The translations under genes were made by a program, and so were the position numbers. The notes under the pieces are model-generated. The model was not told the origin of the DNA. It did not search any database and worked only from the letters and a program-made list of their open reading frames with translations. Shown here one piece after another: positions 1 to 5,519 of a stretch of 8,578 nt of DNA. The stretch spans positions 1 through 8,578 of the forward strand of contig CAUFWM010000057.1 in NCBI GenBank assembly GCA_959596505.1, written 5' to 3'. The first letter of the stretch is position 1; the number at the start of each line of letters is the position of its first letter. The stretch is from an uncultured Collinsella sp. GTDB taxonomy: Bacteria > Actinomycetota > Coriobacteriia > Coriobacteriales > Coriobacteriaceae.

Positions 1-1402
1 AGCGAGTCGCGGCATCCAGATCGCGCTGGGCGATAAACTTCTTGACCTCGTCGATAGCCACGGCGGCGTCCACACGGCCGCGGGTGCAGGCATCCTCACA
101 GCGGCGGTTGCACACGCGGCCGCAGATAGCGGGCAGCGGGTTCTCACGCTTGATGAGCGCCAGCGCCTCGTCATAGCGGCCCTGAGCCGCGAGCTTCAAA
201 TAGCCCTGAACGGCGACATGCGCGGGGCAGGCCGTCTTGCAGGGCGCGGTGCCGGACTCATGCGTCTCGATGCGGTTGTCGTTGCGGTAGTTGGGCGACC
301 ACTTGGTGTGGTCCCACTTGGTGGCGTCGGGCAGCTCCTGGCGCGGATACTCGGGCACCTGTCCGCCGGCCTTTTTGCTGCAGAGCTTCTGGCCCAGCTT
401 GGCGGCGCCGGCCGGACACACCTCAACGCAGCGACCGCAGGCCACGCACTTGTCCTTCTCGACCTTGGCGACATAGGCCGAGCGCGACAGGTTGGGCGTG
501 TTGAACAGCTGAGAGGTGCGCAGGGCATAGCACACGTTGACGTTGCAGTTGCAGATGGCGAAGATCTTGTTCTCACCGTCGATATTGGTGATCTGGTGCA
601 CAAAGCCGTTGTCCTCGGCCTGGCGCAGGATGTCGTAAACCTCCTCGCGCGTCACATAGTGGCCGCGGTCGGTCTCAACCACGTAGTCGGCCATATCGCC
701 CACGGCGATGCACCAGTCGGCGGGGTCGTCGGCGCAACCCTCGCCCATCACGCGACGGCTCGCGCGGCAGCTACAGGTGCTGGCGGCATACTTACCCTCG
801 TATTTGTCGAGCCAATGCTCGATATGCTCGATCGGCACCGACGTGCTCGCGGCATCGATAGCCTTCTCGACCGGAATGACGTGCATGCCGATGCCGGCGC
901 CTCCGGGCGGCACCATCGGCGTGGCCTTGGACAGCGGTCCCTTGGACGCCTCCTCAAAGAACTTGACGTAGACCGGGTGCTCTTCGAGCTGGCTCACGCG
1001 CATGTTGAGGAACTCGGCGGAACCCGGTACCAGCATGGGCAGCACCCACTGCTTGGCGCGCTCGGGGTTTTCCCAGTTGTACTCGAGCAGGCCCGTGTAG
1101 CTCATGTCGTCGAGCATCTTCTCGATCTGGGCCTCGGGCATGCCGGTGAGCTTGATCATCTCGGGCAGCGTGTAGGGACGGCGCATCTTCATCTTGCAGA
1201 GCACCTCGGCCTGCTCGTCGGTCGCGGCCTCGGCAAACGACCAGTACTCGTAGCCCAGCAGCTCGTCGCGATGCAGCAGACGGTTGGTGCAGTGCTCGCA
1301 CAGCTTGACGATGGCCTCGCGCGGATGCTCCGGCAGCGGCGGCACAAACTCCGAACCGATATCGGGCTCGGTGTAGCTAATTCCCGGTCCGTTGAGAATC
1401 AT
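1..1402 (-). CDS. Iron-sulfur FAD/NAD(P)-type oxidoreductase, N-terminal 467 codons (3' end beyond window)
   Basis: The reading frame opens at ATG 1402 with AGAAGGG six bases upstream (1409-1415) and stays open to position 1, so the C-terminal part lies outside. Residues ~25-115 look like a helical, winged-helix-like region (CEHC at 35-38). Residues 210-231 carry CSCR (210-213), C223 and C231, and 284-291 read CNCNVNVC, cysteine groups typical of cluster-binding anaerobic oxidoreductases. A classical ferredoxin motif follows at C319, C322, C325 and C329 (ending CP). Residues ~388-460 carry CKTACP, then C427, C431, C435 and C439, matching the Fer4_20 domain that precedes the FAD/NAD(P) domains of GltD and dihydropyrimidine dehydrogenase. 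By family knowledge the missing part should be the flavin and pyridine-nucleotide binding region; that is inference. It would move electrons between NAD(P)H, flavin and clusters in the cytoplasm; the substrate is unknown. It is divergent from a TetR gene and probably regulated by it. Confidence 0.85.
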   Translation of the reverse strand, partial: MILNGPGISYTEPDIGSEFVPPLPEHPREAIVKLCEHCTNRLLHRDELLGYEYWSFAEAATDEQAEVLCKMKMRRPYTLPEMIKLTGMPEAQIEKMLDDMSYTGLLEYNWENPERAKQWVLPMLVPGSAEFLNMRVSQLEEHPVYVKFFEEASKGPLSKATPMVPPGGAGIGMHVIPVEKAIDAASTSVPIEHIEHWLDKYEGKYAASTCSCRASRRVMGEGCADDPADWCIAVGDMADYVVETDRGHYVTREEVYDILRQAEDNGFVHQITNIDGENKIFAICNCNVNVCYALRTSQLFNTPNLSRSAYVAKVEKDKCVACGRCVEVCPAGAAKLGQKLCSKKAGGQVPEYPRQELPDATKWDHTKWSPNYRNDNRIETHESGTAPCKTACPAHVAVQGYLKLAAQGRYDEALALIKRENPLPAICGRVCNRRCEDACTRGRVDAAVAIDEVKKFIAQRDLDAATR

Positions 1403-1493
1403 GGTTGTCCCTTCTCTTGCCACAGCCCGGCGAGACCGCGGCGCCCCTCTTTTTACGGGCTCGACATGCCCCCACGCCGTTCACCCGTTATTG

Positions 1494-1508
1494 TTGACAT
1501 TGTGTCAA
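1494..1508. promoter_or_regulatory. Probable TetR operator, copy 1 (TTGAC-N5-GTCAA)
   Basis: TTGAC, five bases (attgt), GTCAA: a perfect 5-base-arm dyad of 15 bases. The same layout recurs at 1517-1531, with centres 23 bases apart, close to two helical turns, so two dimers could sit on one face. TetR-family operators are typically dyads of this size in the divergent region beside the regulator gene; assignment to the neighbouring regulator is inference. Confidence 0.65.
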
Positions 1509-1512
1509 AAAC

Positions 1513-1541
1513 AGTATTGACGAACCGTCAACAATATTCAA
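1513..1541 (-). promoter_or_regulatory. Candidate sigma-70-type promoter for the oxidoreductase
   Basis: Read on the minus strand there is a -35-like TTGAAT (1536-1541) and a -10-like AATACT (1513-1518), separated by exactly 17 bases. Transcription would start near 1506, giving a leader of about 100 bases. The dyad at 1517-1531 fills the spacer and the dyad at 1494-1508 covers the predicted start, an arrangement expected for repression. Hexamer matches are moderate, so this is a prediction. On the plus strand, TTGACA at 1494-1499 is a perfect -35 hexamer for tetR but its nearest -10-like sequence (TATTGA, 1515-1520) is only 15 bases away, so the tetR promoter is not settled. Confidence 0.45.
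1517..1531. promoter_or_regulatory. Probable TetR operator, copy 2 (TTGAC-N5-GTCAA)
   Basis: TTGAC, gaacc, GTCAA; the symmetric arms extend to TTGACG/CGTCAA. With copy 1 it also forms a larger dyad: TATTGTTGAC (1489-1498) is the exact reverse complement of GTCAACAATA (1527-1536). It lies in the spacer of the candidate oxidoreductase promoter. Confidence 0.65.
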
Positions 1542-1547
1542 GACTGT

Positions 1548-1562
1548 TAGGCGAACGGTCAG
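1548..1562. promoter_or_regulatory. Degenerate third operator-like site
   Basis: TAGGCGAACGGTCAG matches copy 2 (TTGACGAACCGTCAA) at 11 of 15 positions, including the core CGAAC and GTCA, but its arms are no longer symmetric. It lies just upstream of the tetR start, 31 bases from copy 2, and could be a weak autoregulatory site or a decayed duplicate. Confidence 0.35.
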
Positions 1563-1572
1563 GCTCAAACGG

Positions 1573-2253
1573 ATGAAAGGCGGCAAGCGCATGAGCAGTA
1601 ACGCAGCGAACACCTCTGTGGCCGACGCCGTCCCCGCGCCCGACAGCACGGCAAAGCGCCTGACGGGCGACGAGCGCCGACGCGAGATTCTCGCCGCCGT
1701 GCGCACCGTGAGCTCCGAGCTGGGCGTGTCGCATCTATCCGTCTCGGCCGTGACCAAGCGAGCCGGCTGCACGCGCTCGCTGTTCTACCACTACTTCGCC
1801 GACATGGACGCCGCCGTCACCGCCGTCATGGACGAGGCAATCGACGGCTTTATCTCCGAGCTCGAGCAGTGGAATGCCAGCCGCACCGTTGGCGATATCG
1901 AGGGCGCGCTCGACACCGTCGCCCCGCTCTTTAAGCGTCTGGTCGCCAGCGGCCACGAGCTGCCGAGTACGCTCACCTCAAGCAGTGGCGCGCTCTACGG
2001 CGGCTTTTTGCACAACGTGGTCCAGCGCGTGGCGCAATACATCTGCGACACTACCGTGGTGGACTTTGTCGCCCATCATGAGCTACGCATCGACCATGTC
2101 TACGAGACGTTCTACACCCTCATCATGGGGTTGTTGATGTATATCCGCACGCACCCCGATGTGCCCGACGAGACGGTCAAGGAAATCATCGCCTCGACAC
2201 TCCACATCGAGGGCTATACCGCCAAGTATCCGGAGCGCAAGCCCCAGGACTGA
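1573..2253 (+). CDS. TetR/AcrR-family transcriptional regulator
   Basis: 226 residues from ATG 1573. An in-frame ATG at 1591 (residue 7) is a plausible alternative start, with AAAGG ten bases upstream; neither start has a strong SD site. After a poorly conserved 30-residue N-terminal tail comes the DNA-binding region: RRREILAAVRTV (36-47), then the helix-turn-helix at about 52-80 with SVSAVTKRAG and the family hallmark SLFYHYFADMDA (69-80). The remaining ~145 residues are helical and variable, as expected for the dimerisation and ligand-binding domain; the inducer cannot be read from it. The gene is divergent from the oxidoreductase, with TTGAC-N5-GTCAA dyads between, and is followed after 63 bases by a membrane protein gene on the same strand. 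It is probably a local repressor of the oxidoreductase and possibly of the membrane protein; the ligand and regulon are inference. Confidence 0.9.
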   Translation: MKGGKRMSSNAANTSVADAVPAPDSTAKRLTGDERRREILAAVRTVSSELGVSHLSVSAVTKRAGCTRSLFYHYFADMDAAVTAVMDEAIDGFISELEQWNASRTVGDIEGALDTVAPLFKRLVASGHELPSTLTSSSGALYGGFLHNVVQRVAQYICDTTVVDFVAHHELRIDHVYETFYTLIMGLLMYIRTHPDVPDETVKEIIASTLHIEGYTAKYPERKPQD

Positions 2254-2270
2254 CGACATTTGGCCAAACT

Positions 2271-2298
2271 GCCCGCGATCGGAAGAGGGGCCGCGGGC
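2271..2298 (+). other. Small GC-rich hairpin between tetR and the membrane protein gene
   Basis: GCCCGCG (2271-2277) pairs exactly with CGCGGGC (2292-2298) across a 14-base loop. No T-run follows, so it is unlikely to terminate. It sits just upstream of the SD sequence AAAGGAG of the next gene and might protect or tune the mRNA, or be chance in GC-rich DNA. Confidence 0.25.
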
Positions 2299-2316
2299 GT
2301 GTGAAAGGAGAGCAGC

Positions 2317-3324
2317 ATGCTGTTCGATGTTTGGGGTAGCGATACCCTTATCCACTGGGCCGGCTGGGCCATGGTCTTTATTGGCCTGATCGTGCTCAAC
2401 GAGGTCGGCCGCCGCACCAAGCTCGGCGCGGCAATCATCTTTGGCGTGGCCCCGCTGGCCATGACCATCTACTGCGTCGCCATCGCCATCGGCGTTTCGC
2501 AGGGTGCCGAGTGAGCGCTCACCAACCCCACCCATGTGTTCCAGAACAGCTGGTTCCACTACGCCAAGGTATACGCGGCGCTGGCCGGTTGCTGGGGCTT
2601 CATTGCCATTAAGTACCAGTGGGGCAAAATCGGCAAGGCGCATTGGTTCCGCGCATGGCCGTTTGTGATCGTCGCCATCAACATCATGATCGCCGTCGTG
2701 TCCGACTTTGAGAGCGCCTATCACTTCTTTGTCCTGGGCGAATCCACCTGGGTCACCTCCGAAGGTGCTACGCAGCTGGCCGGCTGGAACAACGTGTTCA
2801 ACGGCATCGCCGGCATCATCAACATCTTCTGCATGACCGGTTGGTGGAGCGTCTACGCCTCCGAGGATCAGACCGACATGCTGTGGCCCGACATGACCTG
2901 GGTCTACATCATCGCCTACGATATCTGGAACTTCTGCTACACCTACAACTGCCTGCCCACCCACTCCTGGTTCTGCGGCTTTGCGCTGCTGCTGGCGCCC
3001 ACCGTCGCCGCCTTTATCTGGAACAAGGGCGGCTGGATCCAGAACCGCGCCTTCACGCTGGCCATTTGGTGCATGTTTGCCCAGGTGTTCCCGTACTTCC
3101 AGGAGGAGTCCATCTTTGTGACCCACTCCACGCTCGACCCCGGCGCCGCTACCGCGGTCTCGGTCACCGCGCTGATCGCCAACGTCGCCGCGATCATCTA
3201 CATCGCCTACCGCGCCAAGAAGCTCGGCCGCAATCCCTACAAGCAGGATGTCTTTGAGGGCACCAGCGATTGGGAGAAGGCTACTGCTCGCCGCGCCAAG
3301 GTGGATTACGCGCACGCCGAGTAA
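2317..3324 (+). pseudogene. DUF5692-like polytopic membrane protein interrupted by an in-frame TGA at codon 66
   Basis: ATG 2317 follows AAAGGAG at proper spacing. The frame encodes two hydrophobic segments (about residues 11-27 and 37-59), meets TGA at 2512-2514, then continues in the same frame without another stop to TAA 3322-3324. The read-through product would be 335 positions with about eight or nine membrane segments and many Trp, Tyr and Phe residues. The downstream part includes NSWFHYAKVYAALAG, VIVAINIMIAVVSDFESAYHFF and a cytoplasmic-looking basic end (AYRAKKLGRNPYK). Length and pattern fit what I recall of DUF5692, a family of unknown function in gut Actinobacteria and Firmicutes; the name is from memory. 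The second fragment's first start-like codon (GTG 2536) has no SD site, so independent translation is unlikely. A TGG-to-TGA change of a Trp codon is the simplest origin. It follows tetR and has its own strong terminator. Alternatives are read-through, recoding or a base-call error. Confidence 0.65.
2511..2522. repeat. Perfect 12-base palindrome containing the in-frame TGA
   Basis: GTGAGCGCTCAC is its own reverse complement and includes the TGA at 2512-2514. It equals the central 12 bases of the idealised symmetric lac operator. It lies inside a coding frame, so it is recorded only as a visible sequence property; it may be coincidence. Confidence 0.5.
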
Positions 3325-3391
3325 CATGTTGGTCGCTGTTGGCGCCTGGGCATAGGCCCGCTCGCCAGATTATTTACCCAATGTCTCGCAG

Positions 3392-3431
3392 AGCCCCCGG
3401 AAAGCGTTTCACTCGCTTTCCGGGGGCTTTT
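3392..3431 (+). terminator. Strong intrinsic terminator after the membrane protein gene
   Basis: AGCCCCCGGAAAGCG (3392-3406) pairs perfectly over 15 bases with 3414-3428 across a 7-base loop, and the arm runs into TTTT (3428-3431). It lies 67 bases after the TAA of the membrane protein frame and before the next gene, so transcription of that unit ends here. Confidence 0.92.
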
Positions 3432-3472
3432 GTCATTGCGTCTCTATTCATCTATTCAAAAACATGCGCATA

Positions 3473-3478
3473 TATAAA
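3473..3478 (+). promoter_or_regulatory. Possible -10 element in the leader of the acidic membrane protein gene
   Basis: TATAAA lies in an AT-rich patch (about 3441-3490) just after the terminator, about 80 bases before the next start codon. I found no convincing -35 at 16-18 bases, so support is weak. The rest of 3432-3560 shows nothing else I can name. Confidence 0.3.
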
Positions 3479-3560
3479 ATCGGATTTCAAATCATGCGGC
3501 GGCTCTATGGAGTCCCGTTTTTGGGTACAGTGTTGTCCCGATATTGAGCTTGGGGGATAT

Positions 3561-5063
3561 ATGAAAGATGAGACGATGGGCCAAGAGGATGCGGCCCAAG
3601 ATGCAGAAGCGTGTGCCGAGGCCCTGGAGAGCCTAGACCAGATCGCGCTGGCCGAGATTGCGTTTGGCGATTCGAGCGTTGATGTGCAGGATGAGCCGGA
3701 AATCGAGGCGCAGCCCGATGGTCAGGATGCAAAAGACGATGGCGCCGCGCCCACCGAAGACGAGGCGGGACACGAGGAATCCGAATGTGAGGCCGACGAT
3801 CAGCCCGAATCCGACACGAGCGAGGAAACCATCTTGCTCGACAACTTGCCGGCCGAAGATTCGCTGACCCGCGAGCTCCCTGGCTTAGGCTCTGCGCCTG
3901 CCGTGGACGAGACCATCGCCATGGGCGATATCCCCCTACCGTCCGTTCCTTCGGCACGCGAAGCCGAGGTTCGTCATCGTAAGATGTCGCCCAAGCGCCG
4001 CAACCTGATGGTTGCCGGCGTTGTGGCCGTCGCGCTCGTCGCCGGCGGCGCAGGCTATGCTGCCTGGAACGGATATCAGCAAGAGCAGGCTGCCGCTGTC
4101 GCCGCCAGTGCGCACACGATGATGTCGGTGCAAATTGGCGTACATGCCGCGGGGCTCGACTGCTCCACCGGCTCAAAGATCCCCGTGCAGGTGAGTGGCC
4201 AGGACTCCGACGGCTCCTCTGTGAGCGAAACGCTCTACGTTGACGAGCACGGTCGCGGCATTAAGCTGCTGCCCGGCGATTACGCGCTCTCCATTGCTGG
4301 ATCCCCCATCGCGGAAGACGGCACCATCTACACCGTCCCGACCACCAAGGCGCAGGTCACCATTAAGAGCGATGGGCAGGATCTGCGCGCTCAAGCCACC
4401 TTTAAGCTCAAGGTACCTTCGGCCGACACGGTGACTGACGACCAGATCGATGCCGCCGCCAAGTATGCCGAGGCAGGGGGCGCAAGCTCTGCCGCCGCGG
4501 CAAAGATACTCCAGCAGGCGGCAATTACGCGCCGCGATGCCGCCATCAACGCCGTAAGCGCAAGCGAGGCTCAGTCCGCCCGCGATGCCGACGCTCGGCA
4601 CAAGGCGACGAACCTGTATCAGCTCGATATTCCGGTTGAGTGGTATGGCAAGGTCGCAACCTGGCAAAACGGCAGCACGCTGTGCATTTATCTGGACAGC
4701 GACACCAACACACCGCTCGTGACGCTTGTCGCAGTGCGCGACGGCGAGACCTTTACCCCCGATGACGGCGATACGGTTTTGGGCACGGTCAGCCTGGGCA
4801 ACGACTACACCGTCTACGCCAGCGGCCCTGTCTATCCGTACGTGATTCCGCAAACCGTTAATGGACACACGCAGAACCCCGTGTCGACCTACCCCATGGA
4901 TACGGCGATTGAGCTTGTCGAGCTCACGACCGGCAACCGCTACACATACAGCCAGATCAAAAACGACCTGGTCGGTAAAGACGGCAAGGCCGACGCCGCG
5001 ACCAAACTCGAGACCGACTACCTCGCCCAGATTCTCCTGCCGAGCATCAAAGCCCAGGACTAG
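3561..5063 (+). CDS. Uncharacterised single-pass membrane protein with acidic cytoplasmic N-terminus
   Basis: I chose ATG 3561 because GGGGGAT sits five to ten bases upstream. The frame is open further upstream, back into the previous gene, but the added residues look non-coding. The product is 500 residues. Residues 1-135 are extremely acidic, low-complexity and probably disordered. They contain two related segments, EETILLDNLP (88-97) and DETIAMGDIP (116-125). A basic stretch (RHRKMSPKRR, 138-147) precedes one hydrophobic helix at 148-169, giving an N-inside topology. Outside the membrane there appear to be a beta-rich part (~187-285, with LLPGDYALSIAG), an Ala-rich helical linker (~294-350) and a C-terminal part (~352-500). 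The segment around WYGKV...LCIYLDS weakly recalls a module seen in other Coriobacteriia envelope proteins (from memory). Only two cysteines occur outside (201, 375). No catalytic motif is visible. It stands alone between a terminator and a convergent gene; function unknown. Confidence 0.88.
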   Translation: MKDETMGQEDAAQDAEACAEALESLDQIALAEIAFGDSSVDVQDEPEIEAQPDGQDAKDDGAAPTEDEAGHEESECEADDQPESDTSEETILLDNLPAEDSLTRELPGLGSAPAVDETIAMGDIPLPSVPSAREAEVRHRKMSPKRRNLMVAGVVAVALVAGGAGYAAWNGYQQEQAAAVAASAHTMMSVQIGVHAAGLDCSTGSKIPVQVSGQDSDGSSVSETLYVDEHGRGIKLLPGDYALSIAGSPIAEDGTIYTVPTTKAQVTIKSDGQDLRAQATFKLKVPSADTVTDDQIDAAAKYAEAGGASSAAAAKILQQAAITRRDAAINAVSASEAQSARDADARHKATNLYQLDIPVEWYGKVATWQNGSTLCIYLDSDTNTPLVTLVAVRDGETFTPDDGDTVLGTVSLGNDYTVYASGPVYPYVIPQTVNGHTQNPVSTYPMDTAIELVELTTGNRYTYSQIKNDLVGKDGKADAATKLETDYLAQILLPSIKAQD

Positions 5064-5103
5064 CCGGCCCGAAGACAGCCGCCCAACACCCCATCCCTAA
5101 CGC

Positions 5104-5170
5104 AGTTGCGGTGAAATAGGGATTGTTTTTGCTGGTCAAACCGCAAAACAGTCCCTATTTCACCGCAACT
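5104..5170. repeat. Long near-perfect inverted repeat between convergent genes
   Basis: The 26-base arm at 5104-5129 (starting AGTTGCGGTGAAATAGGGA) is the reverse complement of 5145-5170 except for one T against G, which is a wobble pair in RNA. The loop can extend the stem with GC/GC and GGT/ACC. The heptamer ACCGCAA occurs both in the right arm (5162-5168) and in the loop (5140-5146), so TTGCGGT in the left arm has two possible partners. It starts 41 bases after the plus-strand stop and ends 25 bases from the minus-strand stop, so it could stop both transcripts. It lacks a U-tract after the stem, and its length and precision suit a dispersed palindromic element as well. Confidence 0.9.
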
Positions 5171-5194
5171 TATTGGTGGCCTTTTGGGTGGCAC

Positions 5195-5389
5195 TCAGCG
5201 CCACGGGTCGGCTTCGAACATCGGCTCGCGCTCGGGGCGGCGATCGCTGTAGGGATCGTAGCCGTCGTCGTCCTCGTTCTCGGCGCGGATGTAGGGGTCG
5301 CGCGGCTTGGGCGCCGGTTTAGGCGCAGGCTTGGGTGCGGCGGGCACTGCCTCAGCCGCCGGTGCGTTCGTCTTGTTCTCGTCTTTCAT
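5195..5389 (-). CDS. Small Pro/Ala-rich hypothetical protein
   Basis: 64 residues from ATG 5389. Another ATG lies six bases upstream (5395), but AAGGAG sits only two bases before that one and eight bases before ATG 5389, so the inner start is preferred. Composition is strongly biased: an Ala/Pro/Lys part with the repeat PKPAPKPAPKPR, then an acidic, aromatic tail (ENEDDDGYDPYSD, ending EADPWR). No hydrophobic segment, cysteine or domain is visible; it is probably disordered. The strong SD supports expression. It lies downstream of clpB on the same strand but behind the clpB terminator, and I see no clear promoter, so it may rely on read-through. Function unknown; it might be a linker-like or binding peptide, but nothing in the sequence decides this. 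Confidence 0.6.
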   Translation of the reverse strand: MKDENKTNAPAAEAVPAAPKPAPKPAPKPRDPYIRAENEDDDGYDPYSDRRPEREPMFEADPWR

Positions 5390-5439
5390 CTGCATAGCTC
5401 CTTACATCGCATCCACTCAACATCATCGATTGTCGCACG

Positions 5440-5476
5440 AAAAAGGGCGGCGGACCCAATCGGATCCGCCGCCCTT
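5440..5476 (-). terminator. Intrinsic terminator of clpB
   Basis: AAGGGCGGCGGA (5443-5454) pairs perfectly over 12 bases with TCCGCCGCCCTT (5465-5476) across a 10-base loop. On the minus strand the stem is followed by TTTTT (complement of 5440-5444), 44 bases after the clpB stop. A TTTT at 5481-5484 on the other side might also allow some plus-strand termination. Confidence 0.9.
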
Positions 5477-5519
5477 GGCGTTTTGCTCTAAAGGCAGATT
5501 TTAAGGCATGGCCCAAAAT

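Noticed and set aside
218..1576. Plus-strand open frame of 452 codons
   Set aside because: Antisense to the oxidoreductase, whose cysteine motifs make the minus strand the coding one.
2512..2555. Selenocysteine insertion at the in-frame TGA
   Set aside because: No bacterial SECIS-like hairpin at the required distance was apparent; the only stem is 4 base pairs.
2083..3327. Minus-strand open frame of 414 codons opposite the membrane protein
   Set aside because: The plus strand gives a coherent hydrophobic, Trp-rich membrane protein with SD and terminator; the minus frame is low-complexity and lacks any recognisable domain.
3270..3560. N-terminal extension of the acidic membrane protein
   Set aside because: It would overlap the previous gene's end and a strong terminator; a good SD precedes ATG 3561.
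5393..5395. ATG 5395 as the start of the small Pro/Ala-rich protein
   Set aside because: The SD AAGGAG lies only two bases before it, too close; ATG 5389 has eight-base spacing.
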